Assembly: GCA_023015825.1 (NCBI GenBank)
Contig: JALKAW010000006.1
Span: 62,001-126,000 of the forward strand
Source: Flavobacteriaceae bacterium S0862
GTDB lineage: Bacteria; Bacteroidota; Bacteroidia; Flavobacteriales; Flavobacteriaceae
Reading direction: 5' to 3'
DNA length: 64,000 nt
Part shown: piece after piece, positions 34,426 through 43,983 of the stretch
Layout: each line of letters starts with the position of its first letter
Position numbering within the stretch: position 1 is the first letter of the stretch
Position numbers and translations under genes: made by a program
The notes under the pieces: generated by a model
Databases searched by the model: none
The model's input: only the letters and a program-made list of their open reading frames with translations
What the model was told of the DNA's origin: nothing

Positions 34426-35798
34426 GTTTGTAATCGTTTAGGTTGTAACCAAACTTCCCAAACAAAAAAGCCATAAATCAGAGCATACTCCAAAGCTATA
34501 ATCCATAAGTTTTCGGCCTTATCGGCTTTTCCTATTTGCAAATAAGCCAAATAACTTAGTATAATTACAAAACTCCAAACCAGTGGGAATTTGTACTTAG
34601 TAAAAATGGATAAAATCAGTAAGGTTGCCACATACCAAGGATGTACTGTGGTTGCTGTAAAGTAGTAAAACGATAAAGCAAAAAGCATTGCAGTAATAAG
34701 CTGGGTCATTGTTGTATTCTTTCGTAAAAGAGTCATAGCAACAACAAATAAGAACACAATAATAGCTGTGTATGTTCCAATAATGGCTATTTCGTTATAA
34801 CCTCTAAACAAATAGCCAATCTCTCTGGCGATATAATACAAGCTCCCATTAAACTCAAAATTATAAAACCATAAACTAACAGTTTCTGCATAGTTGGTTA
34901 TAAACTGTGAAGAATAAAACGGAAGGAATAATACAATGGTCGTTGCAATAACAATTAGGTAAAAACCTATCAATTTTGTCAGGCTGAGCGCAGTCGAAGC
35001 ATCTCTTTTGGTAAACCATTGATAAAACAGAGGTAGAAATAACAACGGAATTAATTTAATTGACACAGAACAAGCAAACATAACAGCAGCTAGTTGCCAT
35101 TTTCCAGAATGCAATAAATACAAACTCCACACTAAAAAGAAAATCATCACACCTTCAAAGTGTAAATTTCCTGTTAGTTCGATAATGATAAACGGATTTA
35201 AAATGTACCAAAAGATATTGTGAGCAGGTAATTTAAGTTTTTCAAGTAGTTTTTTTCCAAAATGGAGTGTACCAAAATCGGCTGCAATAATAATCAGTCT
35301 TAAAACCACAGCTGAACCTAAAATATTGTTTCCAGCAAATAATCCAGCTATGATAAAGCACAATTGATTTAATGGTGGATAGTTGGAATAATGACTTCCA
35401 TTTAAACTTCCCATTCCAGCGTATAATTCTTGAGCTTTCGCCACTGGAAATTCACCATTAGCTATAAACGATTCTGGTGTATAAAGATAAGGGTTAAAAC
35501 CCTCTAAAATCATGCGACCATCCCAAATAAAACGGTAAAAATCTTGAGATAAGTTTGGAATAGCAAGAATAAAAACCGCTCGAAATCCGAAAGCCATCCA
35601 AGTTAAGAGTTTAAGATTGTGCTTAGTTAGTTGTATAAGTTTGTAAAACAAAAAAAACAAAGCTGTGTAAAGACCTATAAGCTTTATGTAATCGGTTCTT
35701 ACAAGGTCATATGCGAAGGACCAGTAAAATAATAAGCTAGTTATTACCAATAACAATTGAATTCTATAAACCTTAAAAAAAGTGATGTTTATTGGCAT
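34422..35798 (-). CDS. Multi-pass mannosyltransferase-like glycosyltransferase (GT87/GT39-like)
   Basis: This 458-residue protein has about 11 membrane helices and the GT-C-type loop SQDFYRFIWDGRMILEGFNPYLYTPE with the acidic catalytic region, then a second loop NGSHYSNYPPLNQL. It would add a sugar from a polyprenyl-phosphate donor on the outer face of the cytoplasmic membrane. Residues about 267-274 (ASTALSLT) come from a palindromic repeat inserted in frame (34978-35000). A further clue to lipid-linked sugar use is the DPM1-like gene at 39222-39914. Other GT-C families cannot be ruled out. Confidence 0.82.
   Translation of the reverse strand: MPINITFFKVYRIQLLLVITSLLFYWSFAYDLVRTDYIKLIGLYTALFFLFYKLIQLTKHNLKLLTWMAFGFRAVFILAIPNLSQDFYRFIWDGRMILEGFNPYLYTPESFIANGEFPVAKAQELYAGMGSLNGSHYSNYPPLNQLCFIIAGLFAGNNILGSAVVLRLIIIAADFGTLHFGKKLLEKLKLPAHNIFWYILNPFIIIELTGNLHFEGVMIFFLVWSLYLLHSGKWQLAAVMFACSVSIKLIPLLFLPLFYQWFTKRDASTALSLTKLIGFYLIVIATTIVLFLPFYSSQFITNYAETVSLWFYNFEFNGSLYYIAREIGYLFRGYNEIAIIGTYTAIIVFLFVVAMTLLRKNTTMTQLITAMLFALSFYYFTATTVHPWYVATLLILSIFTKYKFPLVWSFVIILSYLAYLQIGKADKAENLWIIALEYALIYGFFVWEVWLQPKRLQT
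34978..35000 (+). repeat. In-frame palindromic-element fragment inside a glycosyltransferase gene
   Basis: The 23-bp stretch has the core GAGCGCAGTCGA with GTCAGG before it. The same core lies in 45778-45822 within another glycosyltransferase gene. In the host gene it is read on the opposite strand as ASTALSLT. Confidence 0.65.
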
Positions 35799-35915
35799 GA
35801 ACCAAAGATAATATTATTTGATGGTTGTTTTAGTATGCGTTAATTTACTTATTGATGCAAAAATAATTTAACTTAGGAGCATATAGTTTACACTTCGTTG
35901 AATAAAGACAAAACC

Positions 35916-37733
35916 ATGAAATACAATTTATTTATAATCATTCTTGTTCTTCTAGCTTTTGGATGCAAGGAGAATAATTCAAATAAAGAAGAACTTAAAG
36001 CAAAAACTATCGATACTGTTTTTGATGAGTATTATAAGTTTAAGGATCGTATAAATCCAATTGAAGCCACTAAAGGAGGCAATTATGAATACAATGATTA
36101 CATAGCTAATTATATATCTGATGAGTATCAAAAAGACTTAAAGGAGCAGTATACATACTTTCTAAATGTTTTAAACGACATTAATCAAGCTAAGCTGTCT
36201 GAGGCAGACCTTTTGAGTATGAAAGTGATGAAATGGGATTGTGAGGTAAAACTAGAAGGTTTAAATAATGACATTGTGACCATGGCATCTCCAATTTACA
36301 ATTTGCCAAGTTTTGAATTGATGCCTTTAATTCAAATACAGTCATTACACTTATATGTAGCACAATTGGCAGCTGGAGCAAGCGTGCAGCCTTTTAAGAC
36401 TGCTGAAGATTATGATAATTGGCTAAAACGAGTTGATGACTACTTGGATTTTCTAGATACTTGTATTGTGAAGATGAAAGAAGGCATGTCTAAAGATATT
36501 GTGTTACCAAAAGTCCTTACCAAAAAAATGATTCCCCAACTTGATGAGTTTATTTCAAATTCAGTTAATGAACATTTATTTTATAAACCAATATTGGCAA
36601 TGTCTAATGACATTAGTGAGGAAGAGCGTAAGCGAATTTCAACTGACTATGGTGAGATGATTACTAATAAATTAAAACCAAAATATACAGAACTAAAGGA
36701 GTTTTTGGTTAATGAATATTTACCCGTTTGTAGAGAAACCTCAGGAATTGGAGCCTTGCCAAATGGTAGAGAAACTTATAACTATCTTATAAAATTACAC
36801 ACCACAACTAATATGACAGCTGATGAGATTCATGAACTAGGAAAAAGTGAAGTCGCTCGTATTTTAGTTGAAATGGAAGACGTAAAAAACACAATAGGTT
36901 TTGAAGGAGACCTCAAAGCTTTTTTTGATTTTATACGTAACAGTCCAGAACAAATGCCTTTTAAAGATCCACAACAAGTCATTAATAATTTTAATAGTAT
37001 TAAGGAGCGGATTAATAAGAATTTAAATCAGGTTTTTGATTTAAAACCAAAGGCAGATTTTGTAGTAAGACGTACTGAAGCCTTCCGTGAAGCTTCAGCT
37101 AGTGCAGAGTATGTGCCTGGAACTAAAGACGCATCAAGAGCAGGCACTTTTTATGTGCCAATTCCAGATGTCGAAAAATATAATAAATTTTCTGCTGAAG
37201 CACTGTTTCTACATGAAGCCATTCCAGGACATCATTATCAATTGTCATTGCAGCAAGAAAATATAGCGTTGCCTGAATTTTTGCATCCAGAAAGTATGGG
37301 GGTTTTTGTTGAGGGTTGGGCATTATATGCGGAGTCTTTAGGGAAGGAATTAGGTATTTATGAAGATCCAATTCAATACTTCGGAATGCTAAGTATGGAA
37401 ATGCATCGTGCCATTCGTTTGGTGGTTGACACTGGAATGCATAGTAAAAGCTGGACACGAGAACAAGCTATTCAATATTCTCTGGACAATGAGGCAGAAT
37501 CTGAAGAATCTGTTATTGCTGAAATTGAGCGTTATATGGCAACTCCAGGACAAGCTTTATCCTACAAAATAGGACAACTTAAAATAAGAGAATTAAGAAC
37601 TAAAGCTGAAAACAAACTTGGGGATAAATTTAGGTTGCCAGAATTTCACAATCAGGTTTTAAATTCAGGGAGTTTACCTTTAGTATTGTTAGAAGAAAAA
37701 ATTGACAATTGGATTTTGGTACAGCAAGAATAG
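35916..37733 (+). CDS. DUF885 family lipoprotein, probable zinc peptidase
   Basis: I choose ATG 35916 (605 residues); a TTG at 35898 gives a non-signal extension. The protein opens with a lipoprotein signal (LLAFGCK). It carries the DUF885 motif FLHEAIPGHHYQ (HExxxxHH zinc-type centre) near residue 435 and a Glu in FVEGWALYAESLG about 35 residues later, as in metallopeptidases of the gluzincin class. It is probably an exported peptidase. It lies between the two minus-strand glycosyltransferase genes and ends 1 base from the convergent stop. Confidence 0.88.
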   Translation: MKYNLFIIILVLLAFGCKENNSNKEELKAKTIDTVFDEYYKFKDRINPIEATKGGNYEYNDYIANYISDEYQKDLKEQYTYFLNVLNDINQAKLSEADLLSMKVMKWDCEVKLEGLNNDIVTMASPIYNLPSFELMPLIQIQSLHLYVAQLAAGASVQPFKTAEDYDNWLKRVDDYLDFLDTCIVKMKEGMSKDIVLPKVLTKKMIPQLDEFISNSVNEHLFYKPILAMSNDISEEERKRISTDYGEMITNKLKPKYTELKEFLVNEYLPVCRETSGIGALPNGRETYNYLIKLHTTTNMTADEIHELGKSEVARILVEMEDVKNTIGFEGDLKAFFDFIRNSPEQMPFKDPQQVINNFNSIKERINKNLNQVFDLKPKADFVVRRTEAFREASASAEYVPGTKDASRAGTFYVPIPDVEKYNKFSAEALFLHEAIPGHHYQLSLQQENIALPEFLHPESMGVFVEGWALYAESLGKELGIYEDPIQYFGMLSMEMHRAIRLVVDTGMHSKSWTREQAIQYSLDNEAESEESVIAEIERYMATPGQALSYKIGQLKIRELRTKAENKLGDKFRLPEFHNQVLNSGSLPLVLLEEKIDNWILVQQE

Positions 37734-37734
37734 C

Positions 37735-39225
37735 TTAAGCCTTAGAAGTTAGAGATTTAAAAAACACATACCCAAAACCAAGGAATAGCATCAAATGAAA
37801 AGGGAACAGACCAAAATCACCACCTTGGTCACCAACAATAAACGCACTGTACATTCCGAATGCGAAATAAAGCATCAGTAAACCTTCAAAAATAACATTT
37901 AAAGAGATATTCTTTTTAAGGTATTTGTTGCCTTTCCAGCTATCTTTTAATGAGTTAATATTGAATTTTGGAGTTCTAATAAAATCACTACGTTTACCTA
38001 AATGCCCTTCTATTACTGCAATGGAATTATGCAAGGAGAAGCCCATTGCAATAGAGAAAAAGGTAATGAACATACCTATGTATTGTACGAAACTCTTTAA
38101 ACTACTTCCATAAGTTTTCTTAAATATAAACCAATAGCAAATAAAAAATATGACTGTACTAATCACGAAGAAACTCATCATATAAAAATACATTCTAAGA
38201 TGTATGTGTTCGTTTTTAATATATAGCATTGGGATACTCAAAATCCCAACAATCAAGACATTTAAAAACATAGTACTATTTAACAAATGAAGCAGTCCAT
38301 GAACTTTAGTTTTTGCTGAAATATTCTGGTTTTTTAAAACTTTCCACATCATTTTTCTAAAGTTTTCTGCACCACCTTTGTTCCATCTAAATTGTTGTGA
38401 ACGTGCTGCACTGATTACAACTGGTAATTCAGCTGGAGTTTCAACATCCTCTAGATATTTAAACTTCCAATTTTTAAGTTGAGCACGGTAACTTAAATCT
38501 AAATCTTCGGTCAATGTATCACCTTCCCAATTTCCAGCATCAAGAATACACTCTTTACGCCAAACGCCTGCAGTACCATTAAAGTTGATAAAATGGCCTT
38601 TACTATTTCTGCCAACTTGTTCTAAGGAGAAATGTGCATCTAATGCAAAGGCTTGAATTTTGGTAAGTACCGAATAATCTCTATTTATATGTCCCCAACG
38701 TGTTTGTACAACACCAACTTTTTCATCTTTAAAATAAGGAATTGTTCGTTTTAACCAATCTTTTTTAGGTAGAAAATCGGCATCAAAAATGGCAATAAAT
38801 TCGCCTTTAGCAATTTTTAAACCTTCTTTTAGAGCACCAGCTTTAAAGTTTTTTCGACCGTCGCGAAGCACATGTTTTATGTCTAATCCTAATTGTTGTA
38901 ATTGTTCAATATGCTTTGCAGTTGTTTCAAAGGATTCATCTGTAGAATCATCCAATACTTGAATTTCTAGTTTATCTTTCGGATAATCAATTTTAGAAAT
39001 ATTTTCCAACAAGCGCTCCATAACATACAATTCATTGTACACAGGAAGCTGTATAGTTACAAAAGGAATTTCATCAGGATTTGAAAAATCAAACTTAGGA
39101 GATTTATCCTGTTTTTTTTGAGCAGATAAATAATTAAAAAGTAAATTCAATTGCGCCAACGCGTAAATAAAAATAAGTATGAGCGCTGCAGAATAAATAA
39201 TGATTGTGATGGTTTCTAAAATCAT
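37735..39225 (-). CDS. Cellulose synthase-like family 2 glycosyltransferase
   Basis: A 496-residue membrane GT2 enzyme. It has an N-terminal helix, the catalytic motifs VLDDSTDES, IFDADFLP (DxD), TEDLDLSYR and QQFRWNKGG (QxxRW), then four C-terminal membrane helices. This is the architecture of processive beta-glycan or glucomannan synthases (CESA/CslA type), but without a PilZ domain or bcs genes nearby. The product could be an exopolysaccharide or a glycolipid. The stop of the preceding DPM1-like gene overlaps its start by 4 bases. Confidence 0.9.
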   Translation of the reverse strand: MILETITIIIYSAALILIFIYALAQLNLLFNYLSAQKKQDKSPKFDFSNPDEIPFVTIQLPVYNELYVMERLLENISKIDYPKDKLEIQVLDDSTDESFETTAKHIEQLQQLGLDIKHVLRDGRKNFKAGALKEGLKIAKGEFIAIFDADFLPKKDWLKRTIPYFKDEKVGVVQTRWGHINRDYSVLTKIQAFALDAHFSLEQVGRNSKGHFINFNGTAGVWRKECILDAGNWEGDTLTEDLDLSYRAQLKNWKFKYLEDVETPAELPVVISAARSQQFRWNKGGAENFRKMMWKVLKNQNISAKTKVHGLLHLLNSTMFLNVLIVGILSIPMLYIKNEHIHLRMYFYMMSFFVISTVIFFICYWFIFKKTYGSSLKSFVQYIGMFITFFSIAMGFSLHNSIAVIEGHLGKRSDFIRTPKFNINSLKDSWKGNKYLKKNISLNVIFEGLLMLYFAFGMYSAFIVGDQGGDFGLFPFHLMLFLGFGYVFFKSLTSKA

Positions 39226-39914
39226 TTTTTAAAGCTGTATTTAAAAATCCAACCTAATATTTTTATGCCTGCAAATATAGCACCTTTTATAGTTCCAGAT
39301 ACTTTGGAAACACCAATTCGGTTTCTATAATTCACAGGAATTTCGACATATTTAAATTTTTGTTTTAAGGCTTTTAATTGCATTTCTACAGTCCAACCAT
39401 AGGTTTTGTCTTCCATATTTAAAGCCAATAGTTTTTCATATTTTATGGCTCTAAAAGGACCTAAGTCAGTAAATGTTGATTTGAACATTAATCGCATTAA
39501 ACTTGTGGCTAACCAGTTTCCAAATATTTGAGGTATGGTCATTGAACCTTGTTGTCTAAGTCGCTTAACTCTAGATCCAATTACAAAATCAATGTCCTCA
39601 TTTACAATCGGCTCTACTATTTTGGTAAGTTCTTCTGGGTAATCACTGTAGTCACCATCTAAAAAAACAATAATATCTGGTTTCGTTTCCTGTTTTGAAA
39701 CATACCCCATTCCTTTTAAGCATGCATAGCCATATCCTTTTCTCGATTCTTTTAAAACGGTTGCTCCAGCTTGTTTGGCATTAGTTTCGGTTGCGTCAGT
39801 TGAATTATTACTCACCACAATAACCTCATCGACAATCTCAGGAATGTCGTTTATGACATGAGAGATTGAATCAGCTTCATTATAAGCTGGAATGATGACT
39901 TTTATTATTGGCAT
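39222..39914 (-). CDS. DPM1-like family 2 glycosyltransferase
   Basis: The 230-residue enzyme has a GT-A fold with IPAYNEADSI, VVSNNSTDAT, IVFLDGDYSDYPEE (DxD) and GWTVEMQLKAL. This resembles polyprenyl-phosphate mannose/glucose synthases, without transmembrane helices but with a hydrophobic C-terminus (AIFAGIKILGWIFKYSF). It would charge the lipid carrier used by membrane glycosyltransferases such as the one at 34422-35798. It is coupled by overlap to the cellulose synthase-like gene. Confidence 0.88.
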   Translation of the reverse strand: MPIIKVIIPAYNEADSISHVINDIPEIVDEVIVVSNNSTDATETNAKQAGATVLKESRKGYGYACLKGMGYVSKQETKPDIIVFLDGDYSDYPEELTKIVEPIVNEDIDFVIGSRVKRLRQQGSMTIPQIFGNWLATSLMRLMFKSTFTDLGPFRAIKYEKLLALNMEDKTYGWTVEMQLKALKQKFKYVEIPVNYRNRIGVSKVSGTIKGAIFAGIKILGWIFKYSFKK

Positions 39915-39957
39915 TTAAAGTTTCTTTTGAAGTTGCAAAAGTACAATAGTTTTGCGG

Positions 39958-41538
39958 TTATTTTTGATTCACCAATTCCATCAAATCCACATCATTACCT
40001 AGAAGGATTTCTGTTGGGTTAATACGTCCTTTTTCAGGACCATTCTCCAACTTTAAAACACCTCTAGGACAAACAGCGCTACAAATACCACAGCCAACAC
40101 AGCTAGAACGTACAATGTTTTCACCTTTTTGAGCATATGCTCTTACATCAATGCCTTGTTCGCAATAAGTAGAACAATTGCCACATGAGATACATTGTCC
40201 ACCATTAGTAGTAATTCTGAATCTAGATTTGAAACGTTGCACAATGCCTAAATAGGCTGCTAATGGACACCCAAAACGGCACCATACACGATTTCCAAAA
40301 ATTGGATAAAAACCTGTGCCAATCACACCAGCGAAAAATGCTCCTATTAAAAGGCCGTAAATATCTTGAATGGTTTGGGTTTTGATTCCTAAAACAGCAT
40401 CTGCTCCCGAAAAATAGTAGTAAAGCGTGAATCCTGTCATAACTAAAGCAAACACCAAAACGCCATGAACAACCCAGCGCTCTAATTTCCAAGCTTTTAA
40501 TGATTTATCTGAAAGATGTCTGTAAGGGTCTCCTAATGTTTCGGCTAAACCACCACAACCACAAACCCAAGAGCAGTACCAACGTTTTCCGAAGAAATAC
40601 ACCATGACAGGAACTATGACAAGTGTTAGAACAATTCCCCAAATGAGAATAAATAATCCTAATCCACCACTTGCAATAAGTTCATCTAGATTCCATTTAA
40701 AGAAGAAATCGTAATCAAGCGGAAAAGCATTTTTAAAATCATACCAAGGTTTTTCAAAGCGAACGAGAATTTCAGGGATTAAAAATGCAAATACAATTTG
40801 AAAGAATAACACGGAAGTGGTTCGTAATATTTGATACTTATTATGACGATATTTTATATACATTCTCACAGCCATAACAGTCATAACTGTACAGTACAAA
40901 AAACCATATAAAAACCACTGACTTGCTAAATTGCCACTTAAACTTTCACTAATTGGTTCCACGATGTATGTCCAATTGACAATGTAATCTGGTCTGAAAT
41001 AGAGTAACAAATAAAAGCCAACTAAAAAGATAAATGCAAACCAACCAATCCAACCTCTATTGGTTGCAGCATTAAACCAAATGCCATTGTTTTTGATTCC
41101 AGGTGGTCCTTTTACAACCACATTCGGAATGATATACATCAAAGCGCCAATAATGCCTAATCCAAAGGTAAACCACCAAAATAACCATTGATTGTTTTTA
41201 ACTAAACCACCTCCTCCTTGTTTTACTATTTCATAAGAAAAGCTATGAGGCTTGTCCCAAATTACTTTATCCCATTCACTATTCTGCTTGTGTGTTTCGT
41301 TTGCACTTTCTAAGGCTGATGTAATTTCAGTTGAAAACGAAAACGGATTACTAAATTCCTTACCAACAACATGACTGTTCATGTTATTTATGAATAATTC
41401 ACTTTTTATGCCTTTGCTATTGACGAGATTCTCCAGAACTTCAGGAGTGACTTTATACTTTCCAAAGAAAATAAGTGAAGTAAATATGGTGAGAGCAACT
41501 AAAAATAAAGCTAGCCCAATATTTTGAATTGTTTTCAT
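39958..41538 (-). CDS. Membrane 4Fe-4S ferredoxin-type electron-transfer protein
   Basis: This 526-residue protein has a membrane segment at residues 9-27 and five to seven more helices, two cysteine-rich loops (WYCSWVCGCGG and WCRFGCPLAAYLG) and two ferredoxin clusters near the C-terminus, CISCGNCSTYC and CVGCGICSAVCPRG. The pattern is that of NosR/NapH/CcoG-type quinol or redox-chain proteins. The partner flavoprotein is encoded immediately upstream with a 4-base overlap, so electrons probably pass between them. The end acceptor is unknown. Confidence 0.85.
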   Translation of the reverse strand: MKTIQNIGLALFLVALTIFTSLIFFGKYKVTPEVLENLVNSKGIKSELFINNMNSHVVGKEFSNPFSFSTEITSALESANETHKQNSEWDKVIWDKPHSFSYEIVKQGGGGLVKNNQWLFWWFTFGLGIIGALMYIIPNVVVKGPPGIKNNGIWFNAATNRGWIGWFAFIFLVGFYLLLYFRPDYIVNWTYIVEPISESLSGNLASQWFLYGFLYCTVMTVMAVRMYIKYRHNKYQILRTTSVLFFQIVFAFLIPEILVRFEKPWYDFKNAFPLDYDFFFKWNLDELIASGGLGLFILIWGIVLTLVIVPVMVYFFGKRWYCSWVCGCGGLAETLGDPYRHLSDKSLKAWKLERWVVHGVLVFALVMTGFTLYYYFSGADAVLGIKTQTIQDIYGLLIGAFFAGVIGTGFYPIFGNRVWCRFGCPLAAYLGIVQRFKSRFRITTNGGQCISCGNCSTYCEQGIDVRAYAQKGENIVRSSCVGCGICSAVCPRGVLKLENGPEKGRINPTEILLGNDVDLMELVNQK

Positions 41539-42884
41539 TTTAATTGGTTTGAAAAGATTCGTTTCCAGCTTTTCTTTTTTAGTTGAATATTGGTGTTATT
41601 TTCAGTATTGAACTTTGCTACAATGTCTTTCTCATGAAGTTTATAAAACTCAGGATCAAAATTGGCATCAGCTAAATGTTCTAATACGTATTCAACAGTT
41701 TGTTTTTCAGTAAGTATTTCATCAAAAAAGTCATGACGCATTCGGATGCCGAAGGTATTAATTCCAATAAATTCACGAGTATTTTTATCATAACTTATAT
41801 GAATACATTTCTTCCCACTTTCGTGTTCCCAATAGAAGCGCGTTTCTTTGTCCTTAGGTTGTGACCAAACCCAACCATAAGTTTGATATTCAATATCAAA
41901 AAACTTAGCTGAATTGAACCAATGTCCAGGTTTATATTCAATCCGGTTACCACAAATGGTTTGCGCTACTGTTTCTCCCATCATACGCCCTGTATACCAA
42001 ACGGCTTCAATTGATCTGCGATTTTCAATGGCTTCATGTTGTTCTGCACAATCGCCAATGGCATAAATATTTGGAATATTTGTTTCTAAATAGTGATTCA
42101 CTTTAATACCTCGACCAGTTTCTATTTCTGAATTTTTGATAACATCTATATTCGGAGACACTCCAGCTGTTAGTCCAACAACATCGCATAGAATTTCTTC
42201 GCCTGTTTCTTGAATAATAACAGATTTAGCTTTTCCGTTTTCATCTGATTTAATTTCTTTTAAATTGGAAGACAGTCTTAAATCAATGCCATTGCTGAGT
42301 ATTTCTTTGTTTATTATGGCGCTTTCTTCAGTTGGTAACACGCCATTCCAGAAACTTGATTCTCGCACTAAAAACGTCACAGGAATATGACGCGAATGTA
42401 GCATTTCTGCAAGTTCAATGCCAATGAGTCCACCACCAACAATGACAGCGTGCTTGCATACTTTGTTATTTGGTGCATAGACTTCTAAATTCTCTAAATC
42501 TTGCTTGCTATATAATCCTTGGACACCTTTTAAATCTTGTCCAGGCCATCCAAATTTATTCGGCTTGCTTCCTGTGGCAATAATGAGTTTGTCATATTGC
42601 AAAGAGTCGCCTTTGGCAAAATGTAAAGTATTATTTTTTGTATCAATACTTTCAACATAGCCTTTTTTTAAATCGATGCGATTTTTTTTCCAAAACCAAT
42701 TTTCGTAAGGTTGAGTATGTTCAAATTTCATGTGTCCCATATACACATACATAAGTGCAGTACGTGAAAAGAAATAGTCAGATTCGGCAGAAACAATGGT
42801 AATTTTTTTATCAGAACCTTTTCGAATGTGTCTAGCAGCAGTCACGCCAGAAATTCCGTTTCCAATAATTACAATATGCTCCAT
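41535..42884 (-). CDS. FAD/NAD-dependent pyridine nucleotide-disulfide-type oxidoreductase
   Basis: The 449-residue protein has two dinucleotide folds: an FAD site GNGISGVTAARHI (residues 7-19) and an NAD(P) site VGGGLIGIELAEML (about 149-162), and the ATGSKP and IYAIGDCAE motifs. There is no CxxxxC redox pair, so it belongs to the nitrite/rubredoxin-reductase-like group rather than the disulfide reductases. The C-terminal ~110 residues are family-specific. It overlaps the membrane Fe-S gene and probably supplies NAD(P)H electrons to it. Confidence 0.88.
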   Translation of the reverse strand: MEHIVIIGNGISGVTAARHIRKGSDKKITIVSAESDYFFSRTALMYVYMGHMKFEHTQPYENWFWKKNRIDLKKGYVESIDTKNNTLHFAKGDSLQYDKLIIATGSKPNKFGWPGQDLKGVQGLYSKQDLENLEVYAPNNKVCKHAVIVGGGLIGIELAEMLHSRHIPVTFLVRESSFWNGVLPTEESAIINKEILSNGIDLRLSSNLKEIKSDENGKAKSVIIQETGEEILCDVVGLTAGVSPNIDVIKNSEIETGRGIKVNHYLETNIPNIYAIGDCAEQHEAIENRRSIEAVWYTGRMMGETVAQTICGNRIEYKPGHWFNSAKFFDIEYQTYGWVWSQPKDKETRFYWEHESGKKCIHISYDKNTREFIGINTFGIRMRHDFFDEILTEKQTVEYVLEHLADANFDPEFYKLHEKDIVAKFNTENNTNIQLKKKSWKRIFSNQLK

Positions 42885-42978
42885 ATTTGTGGTTTAGTTG
42901 AAAGGTTTGTCGAACGTTTTGTTAAATCCTTAACTAGATAATTTCAGATTGTTTAAATTTAGAAATTAATTAACACTT

Positions 42979-43983
42979 ATGAAGATTCTTTTTCGGCTTT
43001 GTTTGATATTGTTTCTATGCTCATGTAGTATGACTACTTACAAGGCTCCAAAAATAAATGGAGTGAGTTTTGTTGCATCAAGAGATTCAATTTCTGAAAA
43101 ACACATTCGGCCAGTATTAAATGTTAATGCCAATTATGCAGCTATTATGCCTTTTGGGTTTTTTAGAGACGTTGAGAATCCTGAGATTATTTACAATACA
43201 AATAGACAATGGTTTGGGGAATCAAAATTGGGAGCAAAACAATATATTGAAGCACTGCACAAACAAGATATTAAAGTCATGATGAAGCCTCATATTTGGA
43301 TAGGTAGAGGTGATTTTACAGGTCATGTAACTATGTCATCAGAAGACAAGTGGCGACAGTTTGAAGCTTCATATTCAAAGTTTATTCTAGATTTTGCTGA
43401 ATTAGCAGAAGAAACAAATGCCGAAATACTTTGTATTGGAACAGAATTAGAAAAATTTATCGAGCACAGACCAGCGTATTGGTACGAATTAATAAAAAAA
43501 ATTAAAACTGTTTATAAAGGCCAACTGACTTACGCGGCCAATTGGGATGAATTTAAACGTACTCCTTTTTGGGGAGAATTAGATTATATTGGTGTTGATG
43601 CTTATTTTCCTGTAAGTGATTCACAAACACCCACTGTTAAAGAATGTTTAGAAGGTTGGAAGGCTCATAAAGCCCTTATAAGTGGGGTTTCTGTTAAATT
43701 TGATAAACCTATTTTATTCACTGAATTTGGATATAGAAGTGTGGATTATTCTGGAAAAGAACCTTGGAAATCTGATAGAAGCATGAACAGTATAAATATG
43801 GAAGCTCAAACAAATACAACTAAGGCACTGTTCGATACCTTTTGGCAAGAAGACTGGTTTGCTGGAGGCTTTATTTGGAAATGGTTTCGTAATCATGAAA
43901 AAAGTGGTGGTAAAAACAACACCCAATTTACACCACAGAATAAGCCTGTAGAAGCAATTATAGAATCTTATTTTAAACAGTAA
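42979..43983 (+). CDS. GH113-like glycoside hydrolase lipoprotein
   Basis: This 334-residue protein has a lipoprotein signal (LCSCSM) and a TIM-barrel-like pattern: KVMMKPHIWIG, EILCIGTELEKF (Glu156, candidate acid/base), YAANWDEF, YIGVDAYFPV and ILFTEFGYRS (Glu249, candidate nucleophile). This resembles GH113 beta-mannanases. It probably acts on a glycan at the cell surface or in the periplasm. It shares its stop/start base with the outer-membrane protein gene that follows, so the pair may act together. Confidence 0.82.
   Translation: MKILFRLCLILFLCSCSMTTYKAPKINGVSFVASRDSISEKHIRPVLNVNANYAAIMPFGFFRDVENPEIIYNTNRQWFGESKLGAKQYIEALHKQDIKVMMKPHIWIGRGDFTGHVTMSSEDKWRQFEASYSKFILDFAELAEETNAEILCIGTELEKFIEHRPAYWYELIKKIKTVYKGQLTYAANWDEFKRTPFWGELDYIGVDAYFPVSDSQTPTVKECLEGWKAHKALISGVSVKFDKPILFTEFGYRSVDYSGKEPWKSDRSMNSINMEAQTNTTKALFDTFWQEDWFAGGFIWKWFRNHEKSGGKNNTQFTPQNKPVEAIIESYFKQ

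Noticed and set aside
35803-35810. Minus-strand TATCTTTG 5 bases before the mannosyltransferase ATG
   Set aside because: It would give an almost leaderless mRNA and lacks a -33 element; probably chance.
37123-37458. 111-codon antisense ORF within the DUF885 gene
   Set aside because: Shadow frame of a well-supported gene; no start context or known motif.
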